Shown: positions 25,150 to 33,569 of the stretch, in pieces
Numbering within the stretch: position 1 is the first letter of the stretch
How the letters are laid out: the number at the start of each line of letters is the position of its first letter
Assembly: GCF_000262305.1 (NCBI RefSeq)
Contig: NC_017910.1
Location: 3,906,001-3,970,000, forward strand
Direction: 5' to 3'
Source: Shimwellia blattae DSM 4481 = NBRC 105725
Lineage (GTDB): Bacteria; Pseudomonadota; Gammaproteobacteria; Enterobacterales; Enterobacteriaceae
DNA: 64,000 nucleotides
Program-made: the position numbers and the translations under genes
Notes under the pieces: generated by a model
The model's input: only the letters and a program-made list of their open reading frames with translations
What the model was told of the DNA's origin: nothing
The model's database searches: none

Positions 25150-26276
25150 AATGTCACCTGATATTTTTTTAACGCTGCCAGGATCCGACTGCAGGCTGCG
25201 CCATCCCCGTAGGGATTATGTGCCCGGCTCATCGCCTGATAGTCATGTTCGTCGTTAAGCAGGCGGTTAACCTGCTCAACAATCTCCCCGGTATTGGTCC
25301 CCACCAGGCGCACCGTACCGGCACTTACCGCCTCTGGCCGTTCTGTTGTCTCCCGCATCACCAGTACCGGTTTCCCGAGCGAAGGGGCCTCTTCCTGGAT
25401 CCCGCCGGAATCCGTCAGAATCAGATAGGCGTGGTTCATCAGCCAGACGAACGGCAGATAGTCCTGCGGCTCAATCAGAATGATGTTGTCGACCTGGCCC
25501 AGAATGCGGTTTACCGGCTCCGACACATGGGGGTTAAGGTGTACCGGGTAGACAATCTGCACATCGTCGTGCTGCGCGGCAATGGTCGCCAGCGCCTGGC
25601 AGATATGCTCAAACCCCTCACCAAAACTTTCCCGGCGGTGGCCGGTAACCAGAATGGTCCGCTTACCGTTATGCAAGAACGGGTAGCGCTGATCGAGCTC
25701 CTGGCGCAGGGCATCATCGCCCAGTACCCGATCGCGAATTGAGATCAGCGCATCAATCACTGTATTGCCCGTCACCACAATCCGTGACGCGGGAATATTC
25801 TCTTTTTCCAGGTTCTGGCGCGAAATATCCGTGGGGGCAAAATGCAGTTGCGCCAGCCGCCCGGTCACCAGACGGTTACCCTCTTCCGGCCAGGGGGAGT
25901 AGATATCGCCCGTGCGCAGGCCCGCTTCCACATGGCCGACCGGAATACGCTGGTAGAACGCCGCCAGGCTTGCGGCCATGGTGGTGGTGGTATCCCCGTG
26001 GACCAGGACAATATCGGGGCGGAAGGATTCCAGAATCGGCTGCATCCCGCCCAGAATGCGGCTGGTTATCTCGGTCAGCCCCTGGCCTGGCTTCATGATG
26101 TTCAGGTCGAAGTCCGGCTGGATAGCAAACAGGTTCAGCACCTGATCAAGCATTTCACGATGCTGCGCGGTCACACACACTCTGGCATCGAAAAAGGGAT
26201 CCTGTGCCAGGGCATGGACCAGAGGCGCCATTTTAATTGCCTCCGGGCGGGTGCCAAATACGGTTAACACTTTCAC
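25146..26276 (-). CDS. wecB: UDP-N-acetylglucosamine 2-epimerase (non-hydrolysing)
   Basis: Converts UDP-GlcNAc to UDP-ManNAc for ECA. I choose a GTG start (VKVLTVFGTRPEAIKMAP), giving 376 residues as in E. coli; an ATG four codons upstream has no ribosome site. GTRPEAIKM, VHGDTTTTMAASLAAFY, HVEAGLRTGD, TGHRRESFGEG and TDSGGIQEEAPSLGKPVLV are the hallmark segments of the GT-B-like epimerase fold. Confidence 0.94.
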   Translation of the reverse strand: MKVLTVFGTRPEAIKMAPLVHALAQDPFFDARVCVTAQHREMLDQVLNLFAIQPDFDLNIMKPGQGLTEITSRILGGMQPILESFRPDIVLVHGDTTTTMAASLAAFYQRIPVGHVEAGLRTGDIYSPWPEEGNRLVTGRLAQLHFAPTDISRQNLEKENIPASRIVVTGNTVIDALISIRDRVLGDDALRQELDQRYPFLHNGKRTILVTGHRRESFGEGFEHICQALATIAAQHDDVQIVYPVHLNPHVSEPVNRILGQVDNIILIEPQDYLPFVWLMNHAYLILTDSGGIQEEAPSLGKPVLVMRETTERPEAVSAGTVRLVGTNTGEIVEQVNRLLNDEHDYQAMSRAHNPYGDGAACSRILAALKKYQVTL

Positions 26277-26336
26277 AACAAGTCTCATTATTCGTTAAAA
26301 CCGGCAGTCAGGTGTCTGCCACCGGTTAGCTGAAAT

Positions 26337-27383
26337 TTAGCTGCGCTGGCGTTTGACCAGAGCCACACCTGCCCCAACCAGCACCCCGACAATGCCCCAC
26401 ATAATCAGCAAAAATGCTCTGCGTGGGCTATCGCGTTTTACCGGCTCTTCCGGGGTACGCAAATAGCGGTAAGTCTGGAAATTCGGGTCCGGCTCCGGAC
26501 TGGTCGCCAGCGATGCCTGCATCACCCGGTTTTGTTCGTAATCGAGGTCATAATCCGGCCCGGCAGAGCGCAGATTCTCCAGGCGCGCCTGGAGCATCGG
26601 GCGGCCCAGCATAAACAGCTCAGAGTCCGGCAGCTCATCCACCGGTACACTGGTGACGTTGCGGCTGATGTTATTGGCCTGCGCCACTTTCAGTGCCTGC
26701 TCCACACTGCTGACTTTGCGATCAAAGACCGCCTGCGCCACCGCTTCCTGGCGCTTGATCTGGGCGGTCATCTGGGCAGACCGGGCAGCCCACGCCCCTT
26801 TCAGCTCATCATTCAGATGGCTGGCGGCGCGCTGGCTGGCAAAGGCCACATACTGGCGCAGCAGGTTATTAGCATCCTGCGCGGTCTCTGCCACCAGTTT
26901 CACGCTGTCGCTGGTGTTGTGGGTCGGATCAGCGAAGGTCACCTGGATGTTGTTGATTAACTCATCCAGCAGCGCGGCATCGGCCTTACTGTTACCAGAC
27001 TGGCGCTGTTTGTAGTAATCAGTCTGCTGCCAGAAGTCGCGCCGGGTATCCCAGGAGGCCAGCTGCATTACAAATTCTTTATAGGCGTCCTCCATCACTG
27101 AGGGCGGCTCAGTAGTGGTCGGGTTCAGGCGGGAATCAAGGCTGCGCAGGAACTGCTCCTGGCTGTAAAATCCGCCCAGCATATTGACTGTCGGGCGATC
27201 GGTAATGGCGGTGGCGCTCCACTCCTGGCGCGCGAAAAAGGTATAAATCAGTGCCAGTAGCGCGAACAGGACAGCCGTACCCACTACCCATATTTTTCCC
27301 TGCCACAGGGTGCGAAACAGCCCCCGAATATCGAGCTCATTATCAGTCACTGGCGCGTTATCCACCGGAATGTGTTGTCTCAT
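26337..27383 (-). CDS. wzzE: ECA chain-length regulator WzzE
   Basis: Inner-membrane polysaccharide co-polymerase that sets ECA chain length and the size of cyclic ECA. The 348-residue protein starts at the ATG with GGGG five bases upstream; a GTG just before it is less well placed. Two membrane helices (about 30-50 and 322-342) flank a long periplasmic coiled-coil region; the Pro-rich segment near the second helix (RTPEEPVKRDSPRRAFL) is typical. It lies between wecA and wecB. Confidence 0.94.
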   Translation of the reverse strand: MRQHIPVDNAPVTDNELDIRGLFRTLWQGKIWVVGTAVLFALLALIYTFFARQEWSATAITDRPTVNMLGGFYSQEQFLRSLDSRLNPTTTEPPSVMEDAYKEFVMQLASWDTRRDFWQQTDYYKQRQSGNSKADAALLDELINNIQVTFADPTHNTSDSVKLVAETAQDANNLLRQYVAFASQRAASHLNDELKGAWAARSAQMTAQIKRQEAVAQAVFDRKVSSVEQALKVAQANNISRNVTSVPVDELPDSELFMLGRPMLQARLENLRSAGPDYDLDYEQNRVMQASLATSPEPDPNFQTYRYLRTPEEPVKRDSPRRAFLLIMWGIVGVLVGAGVALVKRQRS

Positions 27384-27396
27384 CACGTCCCCAATC

Positions 27397-28512
27397 TTAT
27401 TTGGTTAATCCTGGATTTTTATTATGCCCACGGCGCAGCCGCCGTTTGACGCGTTTAATAAACCGGGCCACTTTCCACGCCCGTTTAATGCAGTAGCCAT
27501 AGAGCAGGAATGCAAGCAAAAACAGTACCAACATCATCCATTCCGGGAAAATGGTGTAGTACTCACTCAGTACGCCGATGCTGGCGAGGATAGCCGCCGC
27601 AAGGGTTATCAGCACAAAGGCCTGACGGGAGGTAAAACCGGCACGCATAATCAGGTGGTGGATATGCTGGCGATCTGCCGTAAACGGGCTCTGGCCTTTA
27701 CGCAAACGGCGGTACATGATGGCTATCATGTCCATCAGCGGGATGGCGATAATCCACAGCGCAGTGACCGGGCTTAACGGATGGGTCTGCCCCTGGGTGG
27801 TCTCCATCAGGATCCAGATCAGGGTAAAACCGATAAAGGTACTGCCCGCATCGCCCATAAATACTTTATAGCGGCGGCCAAGAATACCGAGGTTGAGCAT
27901 GATATACGGGAGAATGGCCGCGATCATGGCAAAGCACCACATCGCAAGGCTGATTTGCCCGTCAAAGAAGAGAATAAAACCGAGTGCGGCAAACGACACG
28001 CAGGAGAGCCCACCCAGCAGGCCGTCGATACCGTCGACCATATTAAACGCGTTAATCGCCGCCCACACGGCGAAGAGGGTCAGCACATAGCCAAAGGGCC
28101 CGAGATAAAACTCCCAGGAGCCAAACACGTACCCCAGGCTGTTCAGATACAGCCCCCCGACCCCCATCATCACAATGGCGACCAGCGCCTGTACCGCCGC
28201 GCGAATTTTAACACTGATATCGTAACGATCGTCGAGAGCGCCAATCAGCACCAGCAGACCGGCACACAGCAGATAAAGCCGGGCATGCGGGATATAGTAG
28301 CTACTGTTTACCCAGGAGATCACAAAGGTAAAACAGATACCTACATATACCGAAATACCACCCACCAGGGGAATCACACCCTGGTGACGTTTTCGAAAGT
28401 TTGGTCGATCCACTAACCCGATTTTTTTCGCCACTTTGCGGGCGAAAAACAAAAACACCAGCGTAAAGGCGAAAACAAGAACAAGGTCAGTACTCAAGCT
28501 GAGTAGATTCAC
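27397..28512 (-). CDS. wecA: UDP-GlcNAc:undecaprenyl-phosphate GlcNAc-1-phosphate transferase
   Basis: Starts ECA and many O-antigens by loading GlcNAc-1-P onto undecaprenyl phosphate. The 371-residue polytopic protein begins with GTG, as in E. coli. Catalytic aspartates lie in LGALDDRYD, FNMVDGIDGLLGG and MGDAGST; the cytoplasmic histidine loop RQHIHHLIMRAG is present. It has a basic C-terminal tail. First gene of the wec cluster, about 170 bases after the rho terminator. Confidence 0.96.
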   Translation of the reverse strand: MNLLSLSTDLVLVFAFTLVFLFFARKVAKKIGLVDRPNFRKRHQGVIPLVGGISVYVGICFTFVISWVNSSYYIPHARLYLLCAGLLVLIGALDDRYDISVKIRAAVQALVAIVMMGVGGLYLNSLGYVFGSWEFYLGPFGYVLTLFAVWAAINAFNMVDGIDGLLGGLSCVSFAALGFILFFDGQISLAMWCFAMIAAILPYIMLNLGILGRRYKVFMGDAGSTFIGFTLIWILMETTQGQTHPLSPVTALWIIAIPLMDMIAIMYRRLRKGQSPFTADRQHIHHLIMRAGFTSRQAFVLITLAAAILASIGVLSEYYTIFPEWMMLVLFLLAFLLYGYCIKRAWKVARFIKRVKRRLRRGHNKNPGLTK

Positions 28513-28680
28513 AATAACGACTCTCTGCTAAATTTTGCAGTTCAATTTATATTATAAAAAGCAAAAAACATGCCAGTAATGGCAAAAGACCACCAGATTA
28601 GTCCGTAATAGTGGCTTTCGTACAGTAAACAACAGCCCCGGAAACCGGGTTGCCGCCCACCCCACATATCGTATATAGCA
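28513..28680 (-). promoter_or_regulatory. Upstream region of the wec cluster
   Basis: The AT-rich gap between the rho terminator and wecA should hold the ECA operon promoter. A TATAAT hexamer is present on the minus strand at 28551-28556, about 40 bases before the GTG, but I see no good -35 at 16-18 bases. A GAGAG eight bases before the GTG is the likely ribosome site. Confidence 0.4.
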
Positions 28681-28713
28681 GAAAAGAAAAACGCCACGTC
28701 AAAGCGTGGCGTT
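28681..28713 (-). terminator. Terminator of rho
   Basis: Minus strand: AACGCCACG and CGTGGCGTT pair around CTTTGA, followed by a T-rich run, about 18 bases beyond the rho stop. Confidence 0.88.
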
Positions 28714-28730
28714 CCCCGAGTTTCTGACAA

Positions 28731-29990
28731 TTACGAACGTTTCATCATGTCGAAAAATTCGTCGTTTGTTTTCGTCATTGCCAGTTTATTAATCAGGAAT
28801 TCCATCGCGTCGATCTCCCCCATCGGGTGAATAATCTTGCGCAGGATCCACATTTTCTGCAGTTCTTCCTGAGTAGTGAGCAGCTCTTCTTTACGGGTAC
28901 CGGAACGGTTGTAGTCGATAGCCGGGAAGACGCGTTTTTCAGCAATTTTACGAGAGAGATGCAGTTCCATGTTACCGGTGCCTTTAAACTCTTCGTAAAT
29001 CACTTCGTCCATCTTCGAACCGGTATCAATCAGCGCGGTCGCGATAATGGTCAGGCTGCCGCCCTCTTCCACGTTACGGGCCGCACCGAAGAAGCGTTTC
29101 GGGCGATGCAGGGCGTTGGCGTCCACACCACCGGTCAGCACTTTACCGGAAGCCGGCACCACGGTGTTATAGGCACGGGCCAGACGGGTGATGGAGTCGA
29201 GCAGGATAATAACGTCTTTTTTGTGCTCAACCAGGCGCTTGGCTTTTTCAATCACCATTTCAGCAACCTGCACGTGGCGGGAGGCAGGTTCATCAAAGGT
29301 AGAGGCAACCACTTCGCCTTTGACCAGACGCTGCATCTCGGTAACTTCTTCCGGACGTTCGTCAATCAGCAGCACCATCAGCACACAATCCGGGTGATTG
29401 TAGGCAATGCTCTGGGCGATGTTCTGCAGCAGCATGGTTTTACCGGCTTTCGGCGGTGCCACGATCAGGCCACGCTGGCCGCGGCCAATCGGGGATGCCA
29501 GATCCAGAACACGGGCGGTTAAGTCTTCGGTTGAACCGTTACCGCGCTCCATACGCAAACGGGAGTTCGCGTGCAGCGGGGTTAAGTTTTCAAACAGAAT
29601 TTTACTGCGGGCGTTTTCCGGTTTGTCGTAGTTAACTTCGTTAACTTTTAACAGGGCAAAATAGCGCTCGCCTTCTTTCGGCGGACGGATTTTCCCGGAA
29701 ATGGTGTCACCAGTGCGGAGGTTGAAACGGCGGATTTGGCTGGGAGAAACGTAGATATCATCAGGACCGGCAAGGTAGGAGCTGTCTGCAGAGCGGAGGA
29801 ATCCGAATCCATCCTGCAATATCTCCAGCACACCGTCGCCGAAAATATCTTCGCCGCTCTTCGCGTGCTGCTTGAGGATCGCGAAGATGATGTCTTGCTT
29901 GCGCATACGGGCCAGGTTTTCCAGCCCCATATTTTCGCCGAGAGTAATCAGCTCAGAAACCGGCGTATTCTTTAATTCGGTAAGATTCAT
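28731..29990 (-). CDS. rho: Transcription termination factor Rho
   Basis: Hexameric RNA helicase that ends transcription at C-rich sites. The 419-residue protein has the E. coli length: N-terminal helical bundle and OB-fold RNA-binding domain (GFGFLRS, LRTGDTISGKIRPPKEGERYFALL), then the RecA-like motor with Walker A APPKAGKT, Walker B VLLIDERPEEV, Q-loop and R-loop regions (SKMDEVIYEEFKGTGNMEL). Its leader of about 275 nt fits the known autoregulation by premature termination. Confidence 0.98.
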   Translation of the reverse strand: MNLTELKNTPVSELITLGENMGLENLARMRKQDIIFAILKQHAKSGEDIFGDGVLEILQDGFGFLRSADSSYLAGPDDIYVSPSQIRRFNLRTGDTISGKIRPPKEGERYFALLKVNEVNYDKPENARSKILFENLTPLHANSRLRMERGNGSTEDLTARVLDLASPIGRGQRGLIVAPPKAGKTMLLQNIAQSIAYNHPDCVLMVLLIDERPEEVTEMQRLVKGEVVASTFDEPASRHVQVAEMVIEKAKRLVEHKKDVIILLDSITRLARAYNTVVPASGKVLTGGVDANALHRPKRFFGAARNVEEGGSLTIIATALIDTGSKMDEVIYEEFKGTGNMELHLSRKIAEKRVFPAIDYNRSGTRKEELLTTQEELQKMWILRKIIHPMGEIDAMEFLINKLAMTKTNDEFFDMMKRS

Positions 29991-30265
29991 AATGGTGGGT
30001 TCTTAAACTCGGGGTAAATCTCGAAATTTAGTGTCGTGAATGGTATGGCAGGGTCATCCATGCCTGTTTATGGCTACCACCACTTGCCTCACCACTGTCC
30101 GGCACAAGAAAAGCTCAGAACTGGAGCGGTTACAACAGATTAAGGTGATAAGCCCGAATTTCGATTACATAACTACACGCCCGTTGCAGTTAATAAAGAA
30201 ACGCAGCACGCGGGAAGTCTTAAGGTATTACAAGATTCAAACTACAAGGTAAGTTTAAAACGCAG
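29991..30265 (-). promoter_or_regulatory. rho leader
   Basis: Untranslated leader of about 275 nt between the candidate promoter and rho. The E. coli leader peptide gene rhoL is not recognisable. A 24-codon frame (ATG at 30061-30063 on the minus strand, peptide beginning MDDPAIPFTT) ends in a TGA that overlaps the rho ATG by ATGA, but its ribosome site is weak. The region is likely the site of Rho-dependent attenuation. Confidence 0.45.
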
Positions 30266-30272
30266 TAAGAGT

Positions 30273-30301
30273 AACATAGCACGGTGATGAGCGGGCGTCC
30301 A
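30273..30301 (-). promoter_or_regulatory. Candidate rho promoter
   Basis: Minus strand: -35 TGGACG (30296-30301) and -10 TATGTT (30273-30278) with a 17-base spacer, between trxA and rho. Both boxes are four-of-six matches. Confidence 0.45.
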
Positions 30302-30350
30302 GCAGTCCCCGGAAACAAATCCAGGACTGCCGCACGCACCGCGAATTCGC

Positions 30351-30680
30351 TTACGCCAGGTTGGCGTCCAGGAACTCTTTTAACTGACCTTTGGACAGGG
30401 CGCCCACTTTGGTCGCAGCGACTTCGCCATTCTTGAATAACAGCAGAGTCGGGATACCGCGGATGCCATATTTCGGCGCGGTTGCCGGGTTCTGGTCGAT
30501 GTTCAGTTTGGCAACGGTCAGTTTGCCCTGATATTCATCAGCGATTTCATCCAGAATCGGGGCGATCATTTTGCATGGACCGCACCATTCTGCCCAGAAA
30601 TCAACCAGAATTAACCCATCCGCTTTGAGCACATCCGTGTCGAAACCGTCGTCAGTCAGGTGAATAATTTTATCGCTCAT
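30351..30680 (-). CDS. trxA: Thioredoxin 1
   Basis: Cytoplasmic dithiol reductant for ribonucleotide reductase, PAPS reductase and others. 109 residues, starting MSDKIIHLTDDGFDTDVLKA. The redox motif is WCGPC (C33, C36), preceded by the buried Asp in LVDFWAEW and followed by the cis-proline loop RGIPTLLLF. It diverges from rhlB and precedes rho on the same strand. Confidence 0.98.
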   Translation of the reverse strand: MSDKIIHLTDDGFDTDVLKADGLILVDFWAEWCGPCKMIAPILDEIADEYQGKLTVAKLNIDQNPATAPKYGIRGIPTLLLFKNGEVAATKVGALSKGQLKEFLDANLA

Positions 30681-30809
30681 GTTTTACTCCACAGGATTAT
30701 GCCTGGCCTGGTGGTGTAGCATTAACCACCCAGGATGACTTTATTTCACCCGTTTATTTCAACGGATGTGCTTTCGTAAAGCAATAGTAAACTGATATTC
30801 TACCTCACT

Positions 30810-32078
30810 ATGAGCAAAACACATTTGACAGACAAGAAGTTTTCCGACTTCGCCCTGCACCCGCAAGTGGTTGAAGCCCTTGAGAAAAAAGGGTTTACCA
30901 ACTGTACGCACATTCAGGCACTGGCACTTCCCCTGACTCTCGCGGGAAAAGACGTTGCCGGGCAGGCGCAAACCGGTACTGGCAAAACGATGGCGTTTTT
31001 AACGTCAACGTTCCACTATTTACTCTCTCACCCGGCCCACGAAAACCGCCAGGTGAACCAGCCGCGCGCGCTGATCATGGCCCCGACCCGCGAACTGGCC
31101 GTTCAGATTCACTCCGACGCAGAGCCCCTGGCCGAAGCGACCGGTCTGAAGCTGGGCCTCGCCTATGGCGGTGATGGTTATGACAAGCAGCTCAAAGTGC
31201 TGGAAAGCGGCGTGGATATCCTGATCGGCACCACCGGTCGCCTTATCGACTACACCAAACAGAATTACGTCAACATGGGCGCGATTCAGGTTGTAGTGCT
31301 CGATGAAGCAGACCGCATGTACGATCTGGGCTTTATTAAAGACATCCGCTGGCTGTTCCGCCGCATGCCGCCCGCCACCGAACGCCTCAATATGCTGTTC
31401 TCCGCCACCCTTTCTTACCGGGTGCGTGAGCTGGCCTTTGAGCAGATGAACAACGCTGAATATGTTGAAGTGGAACCGGAACAGAAAACCGGCCACCGCA
31501 TTAAAGAAGAGCTGTTCTACCCGTCTAACGACGAAAAAATGCGTTTACTGCAAACGCTTATCGAAGAAGAATGGCCGGATCGGGCGATTATTTTCGCCAA
31601 TACCAAACACCGCTGTGAAGATATCTGGGGCCACCTGGCCGCAGACGGTCACCGGGTAGGTTTGCTGACCGGTGACGTTGCCCAGAAGAAACGCCTGCGT
31701 ATTCTGGACGATTTTACCCACGGCAATCTCGATATTCTGGTCGCCACCGATGTGGCCGCCCGCGGCCTGCATATTCCGGAAGTGACGCACGTCTTTAACT
31801 ATGACTTGCCGGACGACTGTGAAGACTACGTACACCGTATTGGCCGTACCGGCCGTGCCGGGGCAAGTGGTTCTTCTATCAGCCTCGCCTGTGAAGAGTA
31901 CGCGCTGAATCTGCCGGCCATTGAAAACTATATTGGCCACTCGATCCCGGTCAGTAAATACAACCCGGATGCGCTGTTAACCGAACTGCCGCCGCCGAAG
32001 CGTTTAACCCGCGCTCGCCCTGGTAATAATAACCAGCGCCGGGGTAACGCGAACCGTAATCGTCGTCGCGCAGGATAA
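30810..32078 (+). CDS. rhlB: DEAD-box RNA helicase RhlB
   Basis: RNA helicase of the degradosome, where it unwinds structured RNA for PNPase on the RNase E scaffold. The 422-residue protein has the Q motif (GFTNCTHIQALALP), Walker A AQTGTGKT, DEAD in VVLDEADRMYDLGF, SAT, and HRIGRTGRAG. The C-terminal tail is Arg/Asn-rich (RARPGNNNQRRGNANRNRRR). gppA starts six bases after the stop, so they form an operon. Confidence 0.97.
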   Translation: MSKTHLTDKKFSDFALHPQVVEALEKKGFTNCTHIQALALPLTLAGKDVAGQAQTGTGKTMAFLTSTFHYLLSHPAHENRQVNQPRALIMAPTRELAVQIHSDAEPLAEATGLKLGLAYGGDGYDKQLKVLESGVDILIGTTGRLIDYTKQNYVNMGAIQVVVLDEADRMYDLGFIKDIRWLFRRMPPATERLNMLFSATLSYRVRELAFEQMNNAEYVEVEPEQKTGHRIKEELFYPSNDEKMRLLQTLIEEEWPDRAIIFANTKHRCEDIWGHLAADGHRVGLLTGDVAQKKRLRILDDFTHGNLDILVATDVAARGLHIPEVTHVFNYDLPDDCEDYVHRIGRTGRAGASGSSISLACEEYALNLPAIENYIGHSIPVSKYNPDALLTELPPPKRLTRARPGNNNQRRGNANRNRRRAG

Positions 32079-32084
32079 TTAACG

Positions 32085-33569
32085 ATGCCCGGACCCACCT
32101 CACTGTATGCTGCGATTGATTTAGGCTCAAACAGCTTTCATATGCTGGTTGTACGTGAGGTGGCGGGCAGTATTCAGGCCCTCACCCGTATCAAGCGCAA
32201 AGTTCGCCTGGCCGCGGGTCTCAACTCGCAACGCCAGCTATCCGCAGAAGCGATGGAGCGGGGCTGGGAGTGTTTGCGGCTGTTCGCCGAACGCCTGCAG
32301 GATATTCCCGGCACCCAGATTCGCGCGGTGGCCACCGCCACCCTGCGTCTGGCAACCAATGCGGATGTTTTTATCAACAAGGCGCAGCAGATCCTCGGCT
32401 GCCCGGTGCAGGTGATAAGCGGCGAAGAAGAAGCGCGCCTGATTTACCAGGGGGTGGCCCACACCACTGGCGGTGCGGATCAGCGCCTGGTGGTGGATAT
32501 CGGCGGGGCCAGCACCGAGATGGTTACCGGTACTGGTGCACAAACCACCGCGCTGTTCAGTCTCTCAATGGGTTGCGTAACCTGGCTGGAGCACTACTTT
32601 GCCGACCGCAGCCTGACCCGCGAAAATTTTGACGCCGCCCAGGCCGCCGCCCGTGATGTGCTGCTGCCGGTGGTGCCTGAGCTGCGTAAAAACGGCTGGA
32701 AAGTGTGTGTCGGTGCTTCCGGCACGGTGCAGGCGCTGCAGGAAATCATGATGGCCCAGGGGATGGACGAACGCATCACCCTGAGCAAGCTCCTGCAACT
32801 CAGGCAAAAAGCCATTCAGTGCGGGCGTCTTGAAGAGCTGGAAATTGAAGGGCTGACCCTTGAGCGGGCGCTGGTGTTCCCCAGCGGGCTGGCGATCCTG
32901 ATAGCCATCTTTACCGAGCTGAATATCGACTGCATGACGCTCGCCGGTGGCGCCCTGCGTGAAGGGCTGGTCTACGGCATGCTCCACCTGGCAGTAGATC
33001 AGGATATCCGCAGCCGCACGCTGCGCAATATTCAGCGCCGCTTCAATGTGGATATCGAGCAGGCAGAGCGGGTTCGCCTGCTGGCGGCTCACTTCACCGC
33101 CCGGCTGGAGGCCACCTGGAAGCTGGATGCCTTAAGTAAGGACATGTTAAACAGCGCCTGCCTGCTGCATGAAATCGGGCTCAGCGTGGACTTTAAACAT
33201 GCGCCCCGGCACGCGGCGTATCTGGTCAGTAACCTTGATTTGCCCGGATTTACCCCGGCCCAGAAGAAGCTGCTGGCGACACTGCTGCAAAACCAGACCA
33301 ACCCCATCGATTTATCATCCCTGAATCAGCAAAATGCGCTGCCCCCCAGGGTGGCAGAGCAGCTGTGCCGCCTGCTGCGTCTGGCGATCATTTTTGCCGG
33401 TCGCCGCCGCAACGACACCCTGCCGGAGGTCGGTATCACCGCCGATGGCGACACCCTGCGTCTGACGCTGCCCCCCCACTGGCTGGCGGCTCATCCGCTG
33501 GGTAGCGAGCTGCTGGAGCAAGAGTGCCAGTGGCAAAGCTATGTCCACTGGCCCCTGGAGGTCTGCTAA
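32085..33569 (+). CDS. gppA: Guanosine pentaphosphate phosphatase GppA
   Basis: Hydrolyses pppGpp to ppGpp and long-chain polyphosphate. The 494-residue protein belongs to the Ppx/GppA ASKHA-fold family: phosphate-1 motif AAIDLGSNSFHML near the N terminus, SGEEEARLIYQGVA, phosphate-2 motif VVDIGGASTEMV, and a C-terminal HD-like helical domain (LLHEIGLSVDFKHAPRHAAYL). Its TAA stop interlocks with the rep stop of the opposite strand. Confidence 0.96.
   Translation: MPGPTSLYAAIDLGSNSFHMLVVREVAGSIQALTRIKRKVRLAAGLNSQRQLSAEAMERGWECLRLFAERLQDIPGTQIRAVATATLRLATNADVFINKAQQILGCPVQVISGEEEARLIYQGVAHTTGGADQRLVVDIGGASTEMVTGTGAQTTALFSLSMGCVTWLEHYFADRSLTRENFDAAQAAARDVLLPVVPELRKNGWKVCVGASGTVQALQEIMMAQGMDERITLSKLLQLRQKAIQCGRLEELEIEGLTLERALVFPSGLAILIAIFTELNIDCMTLAGGALREGLVYGMLHLAVDQDIRSRTLRNIQRRFNVDIEQAERVRLLAAHFTARLEATWKLDALSKDMLNSACLLHEIGLSVDFKHAPRHAAYLVSNLDLPGFTPAQKKLLATLLQNQTNPIDLSSLNQQNALPPRVAEQLCRLLRLAIIFAGRRRNDTLPEVGITADGDTLRLTLPPHWLAAHPLGSELLEQECQWQSYVHWPLEVC
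33526..33552. terminator. Hairpin at the gppA/rep convergence
   Basis: GCCAGTGG and CCACTGGC form an eight-base stem around an eleven-base loop inside the last codons of gppA. There is no T-run, so it may slow polymerase or act as a 3' end with Rho rather than end transcription alone. Confidence 0.35.

Noticed and set aside
28542..28730. 62-codon frame between rho and wecA
   Set aside because: It contains the rho terminator and promoter region, has no ribosome site and no recognisable relative.
30040..30252. 70-codon plus-strand frame in the rho leader
   Set aside because: Antisense to the rho leader, poor start context, no family pattern.
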